A DNA stretch of 64,000 nucleotides, taken from positions 20,190,777 through 20,254,776 of the forward strand of contig JANJXV010000020.1 of assembly GCA_024803745.1 (NCBI GenBank), in the 5' to 3' direction. The notes beneath the pieces are model-generated. The model saw only the letters and a list, made by a program, of their open reading frames with translations, made no database searches and was not told the DNA's origin. Positions within the stretch are counted from its first letter, which is position 1. Each line of letters begins with the position of its first letter. Positions 26,760 through 42,876 of the stretch are shown here, piece by piece. The position numbers were made by a program, and so were the translations under genes. The DNA is from Megascapheus bottae (taxonomy: Eukaryota; Chordata; Mammalia; Rodentia; Geomyidae).

Positions 26760-26840
26760 TTGTTTCTTCAGGACAGGGGACAAAATCTAAAGCCTCATGC
26801 ATGTTAGGTAAATACTCTACCAAGGAGTAGTATCCCCTTT
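26760..26840 (-). mobile_element. ID-like SINE fragment, antisense
   Basis: Contains cctcatgcatgttaggtaaa and ctctaccaaggagtagtatc, the antisense ID pattern. Single monomer, diverged. Confidence 0.5.
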
Positions 26841-27278
26841 CTTGCATTTTATTTAAGTAGAAAATAAATATTAGAATTATTGTACAAAACCAATGATCAA
26901 TGATCCAGATGATTATTTTAGGGTCCTAGCACATATTGTTTCCCACTGTGTACAGCATGTTTTGCTGGCTACAAAGAGGCATGCAAGCAAAAGCATTTGC
27001 TCTGTAGGTCTTAAAGCATATTTTAAAGGTATGTGAAATGACAAGGACGTTTACCACAAGTATTAAATAAATGATGCAGATAATTCAAGTGATAGAAATT
27101 TATAGAGGACGAAATTCCTTCCAGCTCTGAGTGTTCAAATTCTTCACCGCAATAAAACTTAAATTAGGCAGCACAAAAGTATAGTTGAAATCTCCAACAT
27201 GTTATTAGGCTTCTCAAAGTTTTCAGGAATGTTTTAAATAGGAGAAAAATTCACACTTTTATACTATATCCTCTGTCT

Positions 27279-27314
27279 CCCTTCCTCCCTCCCTCCCTCC
27301 CTCCCTCCCTCCCT

Positions 27315-27383
<69 letters not shown>
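27279..27383. repeat. (CCCT)n-(CT)n pyrimidine tract
   Basis: A block of CCCT units followed by about 30 CT units, all pyrimidine on the + (transcribed sense) strand. Mirror symmetry makes triplex (H-DNA) formation possible. Confidence 0.95.
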
Positions 27384-27387
<4 letters not shown>

Positions 27388-27809
27388 TCTATCCTCCTCA
27401 TACCTGCCTTTTTTTCCCCCTTTCCTTCCACCTCTCCCTCTTTCTCTCTGTAAATACACAGATACACATTAGCTGTTTTTAGTCGTTTGCAGTAGGGGGA
27501 AGAGCACAAAGACATACTTTAACTTAAAAGTAGAGGCTTCAGAAAGCATAGGTGATATGGAATTTAAATATAGAAATTTGAATGGACCTCTTTATTTGAT
27601 ATATATTCTTCATTGCACCATTTTTCAAATTAAAAATTAAAGGAATTATTTTACCAGTGATTAATGTTGAAAATATTACCAATAAGAATATTTTACAATG
27701 GATTGAAAAACAGGTAGTTTTATATGATAAGGAGAAAATATTGACAGAAAGTATTTTATTTTAGCTATGGACATATGTTGTGTGTATACACCGGATCTTT
27801 AGCTCTTAT

Positions 27810-28040
27810 CTGAGTTGAACTCAAGGCATCACTCTTGCTTAGGTGACATGCTCAAGTGGTGCTCTTTCTACCGAAACTATCCATCCAACCTGATATTTTG
27901 CTAGTTTTCCCCCTCCTCTTCCCTCCTGCCTCTCAAAAATGGCATCATATAGACTTCTCAGCCTGGACTGCCTTCAAACTGTGATCCTCTAGATTTCTGT
28001 TTCCTGGGCAGAATTGCAGGCAGTTCTGGTGCCCATTTGA
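27810..28040 (-). mobile_element. Old composite SINE (B4-like), antisense
   Basis: A tRNA-like part with tgaactcaaggcatcactct, and a B1-like part with tcagcctggactgccttcaa. Strongly diverged. Confidence 0.5.
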
Positions 28041-28421
28041 AATATATTTTTAACTTTTATTTTAAGTAGTCATACACCAGTATTTCAGTTTCCCAAGTCA
28101 GATGATAAATACAATGCATGTTGATCCATTTCCCCCTTTATCGTTCTTCCCCATCTTTTTCAAATGATTTACACTCATAAACTTATAGGAAGATACTGGA
28201 GCAGACTTAACAGTTTACATACTGAATAGAGAACAATTTTAAATGTCTAAGGATATTGCTAATATGGGTAAGGCCCATATTAATCAGGATGAAAAAGAAA
28301 CCCCTTTTTTCCCCAGAAATAAAACTATAATACAATTTTTATTTTTTTAATCAAATGCTGTTCTTTTGTAAGAAGATTATGCTGGTTTATTGAATTAAAA
28401 ATGAGATTTTTGTTCCCCTGA

Positions 28422-28607
<186 letters not shown>

Positions 28608-29329
28608 TAGACTTAAATGAAGAGATATCATAGCATAGTCTGTCTGGTTTTTCTTAACCCAGAAAAGTTTTAGCTAGCCTGAGGACTGTTTGTTAACACA
28701 AAAAGGGTCAGGTACCCAGCAGGGATGGGAGGCTACACAGTTGGAAGGCATCTCAAATTCCTGTTTGGTGATGCTTAGGTACACAAATATAAACTTGTAT
28801 AGCAGCTAAATGGATATGACAGCAGACTGTAAAAACCCATAGTCTTGGTTTATTTTTAGAGAGTTTAGGAAAATTGTATGAATTCACAAGTTGGGGGATG
28901 TCTTTCAAATGTGCAGTTGACTAAAGGTAGGTAATATAAATGAATGTTCTAAAAAATAAACCCACATGAAACAAAGTAATATGACATGAAGCAAAACGGA
29001 GACTCTCTTGAATACCTTTCAACAATTATTTTTTTTTTCCAAATGGATTTTCTGTTCATTATTCTTTAGTTAGGAACTTCCTCCTACTACTAGCAATCTA
29101 TAAAATGTATTTCATTCTGGTAATACAAACTGGTTCATTAACTAGGATCTTCCATGAGAGAACCACATGCCAGTTTCAACTGGAAAAAGCAACCATGTTT
29201 ATACTTTTTGAGTTGTAATAAAAACATCAATAATTTTACCATATATTTTATCTTTTTGTCTCTATCATTATGTGTGATCTTTCAGTATTAGTGCTACAGG
29301 CTACAAATGCCAAATGAAACTCACATTTC

Positions 29330-29335
29330 TTTCTT

Positions 29336-29394
<59 letters not shown>

Positions 29395-29574
29395 TCAGTT
29401 GTGGGACTTGGTCTCTAGGCCTGGGTGGTGTCCCTGAGCTTCGCTTTTCTGGTGGTTAATTGGAGATAAGAGTTCCAGAGACATTGGTGCTGGGGCTGGC
29501 TTTGAACTGCTACCTTCAGACCTCGGCCTCCTGAGCAGCTAGGATTACAGGCATGAGCCTCCACACCAGATTTA
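29330..29574 (-). mobile_element. B1-like dimeric SINE with (TA)n tail and target-site duplication
   Basis: An antisense copy with 13-bp flanking direct repeats (aaactcacatttc at 29317-29329 and 29575-29587). The tail side has grown into about 50 bases of TA repeat (29343-29392). The B1 end reads ggcctcctgagcagctagga on the + strand. Confidence 0.92.
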
Positions 29575-29819
29575 AAACTCACATTTCAATTTTAGCTCTT
29601 GTTCTAAATATATATCACATCTTTCTAGGAGCAACATAATTTTACACATTGTGAATATATATGTCAAAATAAGAGCAATAAGAATAGTGAACTGTATTTC
29701 CTTTCAGTAAAATAAATTATCACTTGTATTATTGTATATATTTTTTCTTTTCATTAAAATATAGCTTTTAATGTAGTCTATGTCAGATGCTACAATAGTA
29801 TACTATATATAGTAGCATA

Positions 29820-29950
29820 CCATTTGATGAAACACATCCATAATCCCAGCTCCTTAAAATGAGGAGGTAGAAGAATTGAAGCTCAAAGTCAGCTCAGGAA
29901 TAGTTAGCTCATGTGTCAAATGCCCTGATTTTATTCTTTAGAATAATAAT
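29820..29950 (+). mobile_element. Old B1-like monomer
   Basis: Contains ccataatcccagctccttaa, then gctcaaagtcagctcagg, the B1 layout, followed by an AATAAT-rich tail. Confidence 0.5.
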
Positions 29951-30479
29951 AATAAAAATAATAAGTCAATAATACTTATGGTAACATTTCTAACTTTATT
30001 TTCAAACTTGTTAATTCTTATTTCTCCCATATTTTTATATGGCACTTACCTATTGGAGTTGCAAAGGAATGGCCATTTTGAAATCAGACCTATTCAATTT
30101 ATTTTATCATAGTACATAATAATCCACTGAATCTATTTTTTCGTTGCTTTCTTAGTCTCCATGGTTCACTGGGTAGGGAACTGTGTTCTTAGGTACATTC
30201 ATGTAATTTTATGAATATATTATACAATAATATCTCATTTTTGTTATTTTAAGCTACATATCACATTAATAAGTACCATTTGTTAATAATGTCTTCTGAA
30301 AAATTAAACATAACTACTTGATTCCTGTTTCATTCTTTCATGTAACTATGATAAATACTATAGTTTGAGATCCTTTACTGGATAGTAAACAACTTGTAGT
30401 CATATTGTCATGATTTTCATTAGGCACTTGCCTAATGAAGTTTCATCATTTGTTAGGCCAATGCTGCTTTTTCATGTAC

Positions 30480-30503
30480 ATATATATATATATATATATA
30501 TAT
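30480..30503. repeat. (TA)n microsatellite
   Basis: About 12 TA units within a longer TA/CA-rich stretch that extends to about 30585. Confidence 0.9.
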
Positions 30504-31004
30504 GTATCCTATATTACACACACACATATATATAAAGTATATATATGAGTGATTTTGTTACATATATGTACACACATATACACCTATTCATATCTGAAAG
30601 CATTTTATAGCTCTTTTTCAATTCTGAAATGAAATCTATAGGGACTGAATGCTACTACCTACATAATTATTTTATAAAGACTCACAGTTCTATGGTTGGG
30701 GATTGAAGATGAATCAAGAAAAATGTGATAGACAATAATACAGGTATTGATAGGAAAATGCTCAGCTTCCATTTGTGATGAAAAATGAGATTTATGAAAC
30801 ATAGAATTAGGAGTCATTCTGGATATGAAACACAGGAAATAAAGAGCAGAGAGATAGCTGACCTTTAGAATAATAAACAATAACCAGGCATGGTATTGCA
30901 TTAAACAAAGGCAGAAAGAAATAACTTTCAATGAAATTGAAACAATATTCCTAGGGCATTGCACACAAAGTATGGCCAAGCTTTAAGCTTGCTCATAGGA
31001 AGTC

Positions 31005-31008
<4 letters not shown>

Positions 31009-31057
<49 letters not shown>

Positions 31058-31086
31058 GAGAGAGAGAGAGAGAAGAGAGAGAGAGA
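31009..31086. repeat. (AT)n-(AG)n compound microsatellite
   Basis: About 22 AT units followed by AG units with one interruption. Confidence 0.95.
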
Positions 31087-32384
31087 AATATAGATACAGA
31101 TATGTTAAAGTGTTTTAAGAAGAGGCAATGCTTTCCTGAAAGATTCATCCAGCAACCTCAGATTACTACAGAAAGGCTGTGTGCAGCAACCTCAGTCACT
31201 ATTACAAAGGAAACACCCTCAAAAGTCTCCAGTTCCTTAGGACATTACAGATTTTCATGATTGAAAGATGTTTAAAGTCACCCGCTAATGGTTAAAAGTT
31301 TTAGCACAAAATTATGGGTCAAAAGATTTGGAAGCAACTCAGTTGAATGAAATGTCACATGGTTGTTTTGTCTTAGTTCTTCAGTTTTAAAAATTCTATA
31401 TCTGTATTAAAGATGATTTTTACACATTCATATATTTACCTGGTACCAAGAGTGGGGGAATTGTTTAGCAAACAAATACAAAACAAATGGAAATGAATAT
31501 CCTAAGGGGTAAAACTTTTTAAAGAAGGACCCATGCATTGCACATTATAAAGCTTTACACTATCTATTTTTAAGAAAAAAAGTCTTGCTATATCACACAA
31601 GTAACAAAAGTGACACAGAACCAAATGACTTTCATTTTGAATAGAAAGTTTAGAAAGCACATCTTAAAAGTAGAATGAGAAAATTGAAAATGCTGAGTTG
31701 GTGACTTGATCGAGACAAGACTGGGTTCTGATCTGCAGCTTCATAACGACAAACTTCCTTGTGCTGAATGGCTCCATTCTTGTCAAACACTCAATAATGG
31801 ATTCATTGAGTCATGTGTCTATGTTTTCATGAGCAGATTTAATGAGTATATTTTATATCGATTGTGATGGCAATTAAAGATTAAAAATTATTCAGAATTG
31901 TTCTTCACAGTACCAGAAAATAATGTAAAATCCTAATCAATGTCCCTCATCTTGTATTCAGTTTTTGCCTTCACAGTCATTAAATGCACAGTTGTTCAAT
32001 ATATATTTACTTGTAAATGGTCACGTTAGCAAAAATGTTTAATTCCTATTCTTATTTTTTGAAATATTGATAAAATTTCCTCAAATGAATGTAATATATC
32101 TTATGTTATAAAGTGAAGATGATGGTACAAATAAGCTTGTAACAGAACAAAACAGTTCTCCGTAATATATATGAGGGATAATTTTCATTATTATGAAAAT
32201 TCACGACAATGCAAATTAAATGTTTTAGAAAATAGATTTCACCTTTGTTTTATAAATTGCTAATGACATGTATATTATGAATCATAGGTGGCATTAGCTT
32301 TGAGAAATCCTAATGCCAATTATATTCCCTGTGATATAATTTATTTCCTAATTTTTTAATTTCCTAATTAAGAATGGGTTTTTA

Positions 32385-32590
32385 ATCTGGACATTGGTGC
32401 CTTACGGAAATAATCTTAACTACTCTGGAGGCTGAGGATCACAGTTCCAAACCAGCCTTTGCTGACAAATCTATTCTATTATATCCAATGAAGCAATAAA
32501 AAGCTATAACTGGAAACATGGGTCAAATAGTGAAACACCAATCCAGAGCAAAAATGCTGAGCAAGAGTGTGAGGTGTGTTAAAAATGACA
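32385..32590 (+). mobile_element. B1-like dimeric SINE, very diverged
   Basis: Keeps aactactctggaggctgagg and a right half with caatccagagcaaaaatgct. A second, A-rich end follows at 32587-32620. Confidence 0.55.
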
Positions 32591-32765
32591 GAAAATTAAA
32601 AAAAAAACAAAAATAAATTAAATTTTGGAAGCAAGTGAAAACACTGTGGTTCAGACTTTAACTTGGACTTTGGAGCTTTCTTCATGATAGGTGAAAAAAT
32701 TTCCTGTAGATATACATTTTGATGAAGAATCTATATATCATTTAAAATCTAAAAGTATCTATTAA

Positions 32766-34604
<1,839 letters not shown>

Positions 34605-34825
34605 TTTTTAAAGCATTGTATAATATTGGAATCAGTAACTTACTGAAGAAAATTCTAGTTTGTGAAAACCTGTCATTTTGATCAATGGCGACTTTTGTGT
34701 ACATTTTGAGAGCCTATGGAATTACAAAATAAATAGTTCTGAAATATTGTTATCTTTGTTTAGGTGAGTGTTAAACACTTTCAATACATTTTCAGGTTTT
34801 GTTTTTCGGTTTTGTTTTTCAAATT

Positions 34826-35028
34826 TAAGCTAAGCTCACACCTGTAATCTTAGCCTACTCTAGAGACTGAGATCTGAGGATCATGGTTCAAAGCCACTAC
34901 AGGCTCGAAAGTCTATGAGACAAAAATCTCCACTTTGCCACCAGAAAACCAGAAGTGAACTGTGGCTCAAGTGGTGGAGCACTAGACTTGAGCTAAAGAG
35001 CTCAAAACTCCACGACCTACACAAATTG
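34826..35028 (+). mobile_element. B1-like dimeric SINE
   Basis: A sense copy: agctcacacctgtaatctta, gagatctgaggatcatggtt, and a right monomer ctgtggctcaagtggtggag. It lies 220 bases after the LINE-1. Confidence 0.83.
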
Positions 35029-35669
35029 ATTTGTCAAGGTGTGATGTACAAAGAGATTATAGTTGCATATGTAAGGTAATGATTATATTTCTTGTCAAAC
35101 ATCATTTCAACCCATTCAAAAAAACTTTATAGAGTTACTATTGAACATGAGTTCCATGTAGCATTTAATTATTGTGTATTTACTAAGCATTTAATATTGT
35201 TAATGCTTTTTAAAATAAATGTCATGGAGTTCATAGATGTGAAAATGGCATGGATTTACTGTCATAGAACATAAAATCTAATGCAGGAAGTTAACATACA
35301 TAAAAATATTTAAAATGAAAATTAATATGTCAAACAAGGAGGTAAGATGACAGGATTTTACACACATAAAATCTATTTCACTTTTGGTAAACTATCTTCT
35401 TCATATCTGCTAGAATAAATTAAATTCCATCATTGAAATATTTTGGTAAATGTAGTTCAATAATTCTATAAGTCTGAAGAATATGGATTCTTGATAGTCA
35501 TAATTTTGATATTGCTTATTATTTAGCCTAGAAATTTGGGGAAGCACATTCAATCTTGGGGAGAAAACCTGTGGAAATGTGCTTCAAAATAACTCCTCAC
35601 TTTTACATACATGTTGGTCATTTGAAGATTGGTCAATATTTGTTGCTAAAATAATAGTATTCTGAGTAA

Positions 35670-35900
<231 letters not shown>

Positions 35901-36287
35901 TAAAGATGTACTCTATAAAAATATGCTGATTGTGCAAATTATACAGAATACATAATTGTTTAATGTTAGAGTATCATATTAATGTTTTGTAGATAAGAAA
36001 CACATGATAGGAGCTATTAAAGCCAATATTCTTTCTGATCTTAGTATATCTAAAAGGCAGATTTGGATGACTGACAGTAGCTTTGTATGTGAGTTACAAA
36101 TGCTGTCAGAACAGGAGACTAACTCTGGTGCTGACATTGAAACCATGCAACATGGAGGCTGTGTTTCCAGAACTGGTTAAACACTGTACATATAGCTCTG
36201 ATTCATGAATACTCAAATATTTAGAGCTGTTATTGTTTAATTTCACTATTTTTAGATCACTTGCTAAGTCTCTACTAAGCCATTTTT

Positions 36288-36470
36288 GTGTTGTGTTTGT
36301 TGGTTTTTTTGCCAGTCCCATTGTACTTGGATTTTTCTCAAGGCTAGAGCTCTACCACTTGAGCCTCAGCACCACTCTGGCTCTTTCTAAGTATGTGGTA
36401 CCAAGGAATCGAACCCAGGTCTTCATGCATGCTAGGCAAGCACTCTACCACTAGGCCAAACTCCCGGCCC
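36288..36470 (-). mobile_element. ID-like dimeric SINE, antisense, with target-site duplication
   Basis: An antisense copy lacking about 30 bases of the right monomer. It is flanked by 16-bp direct repeats that match at 14 positions (36272-36287 and 36471-36486). The ID end reads aggccaaactcccggccc. Confidence 0.9.
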
Positions 36471-36654
36471 CTCCTAAGCCGTTTTTTTATCTCCAATTAT
36501 ATCTCTATCAAGTACTTATTTCTAAAGGAAAAGTGGTTTACTTACATAAGATAATACTTATTTTATATGTTATATGTGAATATTCAACATCAATACTATT
36601 TAATGTGTTATAATATTTTATTAAAAATCTACATTGAGTTTGATTAAGATATAT

Positions 36655-36745
36655 TGTATTCATGAACTGCTTTTTGAAATGGCAGCACCTTTGTACAATC
36701 ACTTAAATTTTCTAAATTGTAAAATTAAAAAAAAAACTATTTTGA
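36655..36745 (+). mobile_element. Possible LINE-1 3' end fragment
   Basis: The stretch cttttgacc-free but with aactgctttttgaaatgg and cctttgtacaatcacttaaa, then an A run, resembles the ends at 58.8 and 60.5 kb (ctcctttgtacaactactta). Likely the 3' tip of an old LINE-1 subfamily. Confidence 0.4.
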
Positions 36746-36750
36746 ACAGT

Positions 36751-36937
36751 CTGAGAGCATGGCCTAGTGGTAGAGTGTTCATCTAGCATGCATGAAGTCC
36801 TAGGTTTGATTCGGTGACACATACACAGAAAAAGCTGTAAGTGGTGCTGTGGCTCAAGTGGCAGGGTGCTAGCCTGGAGCAAAATGTGTTCAAGGACAGT
36901 GCCCAGGCTCTGAGTTCAAGTCCCAGGACTGGAAAAA
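36751..36937 (+). mobile_element. ID-like dimeric SINE, sense
   Basis: Starts gagagcatggcctagtggta, passes the ID B-box region (ctaggtttgattcggtg), and continues with the right monomer gtggtgctgtggctcaagtg, ending cccaggactgg. Confidence 0.88.
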
Positions 36938-37011
36938 TGAACTAGTTTGAATGTTACTATTACAAGGTAAAAGAAATACACCTATGAGTAGTTTTCAAAA
37001 GAAGTGCTAAA

Positions 37012-37246
37012 GTTGGACACCAGTTACTCACACTTGTAATCCTAGTCATTCATGAAGCTGAGATCTGAGAGTAGTGGTTCAAAACCAGCCTGGGGATGAA
37101 ACTACACAACACCTTTATCTCTAATAAACTACTCCAGAAAGTTACAAGTGGAGCTCTGGCTCAAGTAGTAGAGTGCTTGCCTTTAGCAAATGAAGCTTAG
37201 TGAAAATACCTAGGCTTAAAGTTAAAATCCCAGGACTGGCAAAAAG
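37012..37246 (+). mobile_element. B1-like dimeric SINE, sense
   Basis: Has tcacacttgtaatcctagtc, aaaaccagcctggggatg, and a right half gagctctggctcaagtagta ending cccaggactggc. Confidence 0.83.
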
Positions 37247-37289
37247 AAAAAAAAATGTACTAGTAGTTAATAAGCATGAATGTAATTAG

Positions 37290-37700
37290 TGCAGCTACTA
37301 TGGAAATATAGTCTCCTCAAGAAAACTAAGAACTATCAACTGATCCAGCTGCACTACTTCTCAATATACTTAAATCAAAGTCAGCACAGAGCAGATAGCT
37401 AGACACAAGGTGACTGCACCAGCTTTATATGGATTCAATCACCTATAAACAAAGGAATGGATACATATGATATGGTATATGTAACAGTAGTCTATTACTC
37501 AATCATTGAGAATACATTAGTTCCATTTTCAGAAGAATTATCACCCTATGAAATGAAATAAGCTTGAATTGGGAAGGCAAATATTTTTTTCTCATGTGAA
37601 GAAGGGTAGTAAGGGGAAGAAAGAAGTAGGCAAATTAAGACAGTGACAGAATCAATATATATAATACGTACATAAAAATATCATAATAAAACCCACATTT
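37290..37700 (+). mobile_element. Old LINE-1 ORF2/3' fragment, sense
   Basis: The region around aacaaaggaatggatacat and gatatggtatatgtaacag resembles the end of LINE-1 ORF2. It is followed by a purine-rich 3'UTR-like part (gaagggtagtaaggggaaga) and ends in ataataaaaccc. It is older than the copies at 33 and 44 kb and has no open frame. Confidence 0.6.
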
Positions 37701-38450
37701 GATCCGCAGTTATTTACTAATTAAAATATACCATTAAAAGTAAAGGGAAAGGAACTTAGAATAGTGAATGCTATGGTATGTCCATTGAATGATATATTAT
37801 AAACCAGTCAAGATGTACTGACTTAGTAACCAAATCTGGGCATTTATGATGGAATTAAAAGATGGAAGATGAATCATCTCTCAGTATTTATCAGTAAGCA
37901 TGTTTTTTAATTAACAAAGATAAATTGAAGTTTTAGCAGCAAGGAATATTTAAAAATATTAGTTAACTTGGAGCTTTGATCACCAAAATAAAAAATAATG
38001 TACATTAGTTGATTGAGATGTGGGAAGTATATTCATTTGTTAGAGAATGGAAAAACAAAAGTGAGTTTCAAACATGTACTTTATGCTGAAATAAAAGCAA
38101 AATTTGAAAAGGTATTTGATTAGCACAAAGTAGTTTTTCTAAAATTTTAGAATTTTTGCTGGCTATCTAAGCTTTCTGAATATTTTAAAGTTTCGGTTGC
38201 ATTATTTTTTTCAACATGTAATCTCTACTACTTTTTATATATTATATTTTATTTTATTTAATGTTTAAGGCATAACTTAAGTCTGAATATCTTATATATG
38301 ACAATATTATTTCTCTGAAAGTATGCCCAATTCTGTTACATGGATTTCATATCTTACTTTGGGTAATCATTCAATAATTACTTCTCTAGTCCTAAAACCA
38401 GATCTTCTTGTTGAAACACATAAGATTTAGGCAATAGGGGAAGATAATGG

Positions 38451-38512
38451 ATATATATATATATAACATATATATACATTATATATTTATATATAATAAT
38501 ATACTATATATA
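38451..38512. repeat. AT-rich microsatellite
   Basis: Imperfect AT/TATA repeats followed by a short GA-rich part. Confidence 0.85.
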
Positions 38513-38704
38513 TGGAGACAGAGAAAGAGAGAGAATGTATAAGACAGAGTGACAATATGCAATTCTAAATCAAATGGACTTTTCTTTTCAGAATCCTTAT
38601 TGTTAAAGTTCTTTGTACATGGCATTTAAAGACCAAAATAGTGTGAATGTGCACAAAGATTAACTGTTGTCATTTCTGTGTCTGCTCCATTAATATTCTT
38701 TTGA

Positions 38705-39010
<306 letters not shown>

Positions 39011-39423
39011 TAATGTATTCCATTCCACACTGGACCAAACAATTGGGAAGTCAGCATCTTTATCCAAATGCAATGGTATAATCCGGTGGCATCTGTCACT
39101 ACGAGAATGGTATGGAGTGACTAGAGAGCGTGATGTTTTCTATCTTACTGCATGATTGTAGAGCTTGCTGAATGGTCCCTTTGGGATTTTGATTCAGTAG
39201 ATCTAAGGGAAACCTGAGCATTTAACTGATTACCTAAGCGGCCAAATAATTCCTTGGATGGCTTTGTGGAAATCTGTTATATTGAATTCTATTTGCTCAT
39301 TGATTTTAGGGAATTTGAAATACAGAATAACTGTTTTTCCATTTGGCAGTCGTGCAAGAATATAGACAAGTCATTCTGAAAAGTAGGAATACTGTTCTAT
39401 AAATATTCTGTCTGAGATGGTTT

Positions 39424-39664
39424 TGTTTGTTGTTTTTGTCAGTTGTGGGGCTTGAACTCTTGGCCTGGGTGCTGTCCCTGAGTTTATCAGCTCAAGGCTA
39501 CTGCTCTACCCATTGAGCAACATGGCCACTTACCGTTTTCTGGTGGGTAATTGGAGATGAGTCTCACAGATATTATTACCCAGGCTGGTTTTGAACCATG
39601 ACCCTCATATCTCAGCCTCCTGAGTAACTAAGATTATAGGTGTGAGCCACCAGGCCCAGCTGAG
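39424..39664 (-). mobile_element. B1-like dimeric SINE, antisense
   Basis: Right-monomer end cagttgtggggcttgaactc, linker ggtgggtaattggagatgag, and B1 end cctcctgagtaactaagatt then gtgagccaccaggcc. A full-length copy. Confidence 0.88.
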
Positions 39665-40088
39665 AAGTAGTTTTATAACAGTATTTCATTTTCATATAAC
39701 TGTATATCATTTTCATATAACAGTACATCATTTTCTTTTTTACTTGGTATCTATGGTGTAACTTCAATACATCTTTCTTTCAAGGAACAAGGTTAACATG
39801 GACACTTGACTGGACCATTTCATACTTTAAGGATTAATATTTCAATCTCTCTAGTTTTGAGTATTATTGTCTTCTACATCCTATTCCCATTACAATTTAT
39901 GTAACTGTCTGACATATGTAGTAAATACTAGATACAATGACTCAGAATTCAAATGATATACTTGCAAATGCATATTTTATTGTGGTCAGAGTGTGTCAGT
40001 TCTTGTAAGGCAAATTCCCAAAGAAAAGTTTCTCAGGGTAACTGCCTTATATCTTTGATCTAATCATCAAAACAGACAATAAGGTTTG

Positions 40089-40112
<24 letters not shown>
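40089..40112. repeat. (TA)n microsatellite
   Basis: About 12 TA units. Confidence 0.9.
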
Positions 40113-40119
<7 letters not shown>

Positions 40120-41328
40120 TGATTTGTATGTTAAATGACTATTAGTTACGTTTTAAACCACAAACTGACAAGGCAAACATGATTTAAGTTTACTGAGTTA
40201 AGTAGTCAGCAAATTAATTTATCATTCAGTAGCTTAATTTGTTGTAGTAAAGTTAAAGACAACTCAGGCTAACAATTTTGATACAATACACTTTGGGGAG
40301 AACATCTGTTTTAGCTGCTTTTGATCCTTAGAGGTAGTTTCCAGATAAATCTGTAACAACATGAAGTTTTTCTTTAAGTGAACTTAAATTCATTTTCTGA
40401 ATAAAATGAAGAACTATCAGAACTCATTATTTATAAAACATGCATACTCAAATTAAGTGAAATTGAGTTTTTTATTTAGCATGAATTGTTTTCTTATTTT
40501 TATGTACTGATTAGTCCTGATAGAAAGATTGCTTCTCTTTTTCTCTAGTACTAAAAGTTCTTACCACTCACTTCTCTGTGTGTTCATATAGGCTATAAAA
40601 TAAGATGGTTTATTGCAGTCAGTAAGAATTCAACATAATTTATACATATTTCTCTGCACCAACTTTATGCATCCTTCTTTTACTACATTCATTCAGAAAT
40701 ACTACGTACGATTATATTTAATAGATAAGAAGGCAACTGTGGATAAAACATAAATATCTCATGAAAAATGAAACAATCATTCTTTTTATGAGACAATTGC
40801 AAATCTTATAAATATTCTATTTTTATTCTTTTTATAAATGAACTAAAATGGGAAGAAAAAATAGAAAAACATAAATATAAACCAAAAAATGGGGGAAAAG
40901 GTATCATATATTATTCTATACCTTTTTACAACTTGGAGATGTTTTAAGCAACAAAAAGGGAATAGGTACTAATAATAACAGTTGCAAGCTAAAAGTTTAA
41001 GATGATCTTTAACTTTTAGTGTTGTACTCTTGGATAGTGGCTAGCTGTTTTTCAGGTGATGAACACTTTTATTTTTGTACTCTTAGGATTGTTTGTAGTT
41101 TGGGGAAGAAAATAGACTGGATAAAAGAAACAGTTACATCATGCTGCAGTGTGAAATCAAGAATTTTATTTTTCATTGTTGATACTTAAGATTGAATATA
41201 TTTTGAATGTACTTCCTTTTTCAAATTGGGACTTCAGTTTCACAGTATTGGAGATTACTTGGAGAGTTCCCTACTGATGTTTACAAAGATCCTGTAAATT
41301 CTTCCAAAACTATGGTGAAAAAAAAACA

Positions 41329-41590
41329 ATGCCTGACCCAGGGGAGGAGGATTGTAATCCTAGCTACTCAGGAGGCATAAATCTGAGGATCACAGTTTAA
41401 AACCAGCCTGGGTATGAAAGTCAGTGAGAATCTTCTTATCACCAATTAACCTCCAAAAATACCCCAAAAACCCAAAGTGGTTCAGTGGCTCAATGTGGTA
41501 GAGCACTGGCCTTGAGCTGAAGATCTCAGGAACAGTGCCCAGGCCCAGAGTTCAAGCCCCGTGACTGACCAAAACCAACAAAAACAAAAA
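41329..41590 (+). mobile_element. B1-like dimeric SINE, sense
   Basis: The head is degraded, then tgtaatcctagctactcagg is intact. The linker caccaattaacctccaaaaa and right monomer ggtagagcactggccttgag are clear, with an A-rich tail. Confidence 0.85.
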
Positions 41591-42242
41591 GACATCTACA
41601 CTGTCTGTAGATGAGAAGCCTTAAATATGTTTCCTTATAAATTCACCGTAAATTTTGCTTAGCATCTGCACAATACATATGAGTATACACATACATTCAC
41701 TAACAAAAAAGTGCACACACAATAAATAACATCTGCAAAAATATTTGCATATGAAACACACATGTAAAAACACACATTAGAAAGCACAGGTAGAAAAGAA
41801 AACTCATATATGTGCCCTCCACACTACCATAACATGCAGATACAAATCTTGGAACTCCTTTATTTATAACAGTAAAGTGGGAATTCAACATGATTTAAAA
41901 CAATTTTGACAATAAAAGAAAATGTTCACCACATCATAAAGGGTTAGAGAAGCTGTAGCAATCTGACTCTTTGAAGTCAGAAGTTTCAAAGCAGACTTCA
42001 TGGTTTAAAGAGACTGACACTGAGAAAAACAATATGACATGAAAAGCAAGAGCACTTTCTCCCTCCTTTGCAATGTGGTTATCATACTAACAAAATGGAA
42101 GTGATGGGTGATGGAAGTCTTGTAAAAGACTTAAATATAAAATTTTTAACTGCAATAGACAGATTAGAGATAAATATTACTTGAGCTCTTTCAAAAGCCA
42201 AGTTTCATTTGAATTTACATAATTAAAAAATTGCACATGTAG

Positions 42243-42424
42243 GGGCTCGGGGTGTGGCCTAGTGGTAGAATGCGTGCCTAGCATGCACAAAGCCCTGGTT
42301 TGATTCCTTGGTATCACAGGAATAAGCCAGAGTGATGCTGTGGCTCAAGGGTAGAATGCTAGCCTTGAGAAAGCTCAAGGACAGTGTCCAGGCCCTGAGT
42401 TCAGGCCCCAAGATTGGCAAAAAA
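42243..42424 (+). mobile_element. ID-like dimeric SINE with target-site duplication
   Basis: A sense copy starting gggctcggggtgtggcctag. An 11-bp flanking repeat matches at 10 positions (42231-42241 and 42426-42436). The right monomer has gatgctgtggctcaaggg. Confidence 0.88.
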
Positions 42425-42876
42425 GTTGTACATGTACATTTTAACCAACAGAAAAGATAGATTTAATTTTACTTTTGATGTTTCAAAAGTGAAATAGCTT
42501 TAGTTTACCCAAAAATAATAGCACTTTCAAATTTGTTAGATATCAAAATAATAAAAGAATATATGAAGAAAATAAAATTTGGTGCATAGATATTGTATGT
42601 AGAGCTGTAGACATAATAAACCATTTGATATGTAAATGGGATCATACCATCTACACCTAAAAACTTTCAGCAAGCACTTCTATTAGTATGTTTAACATAT
42701 TCTGAGCTTTTCTCAAGCAAGTGTATTTACAAAATTATGTTGAGTGAATATCATAATTAATTGGACACTTTATTATGTTATATCAAAGCTTGTCAAAATT
42801 TTGATATAGTTTTAATATAGCTAAAAAAGAATTAAGATATTAGCAAAATAAAATCATAAGCTAGAAAAAATATTCT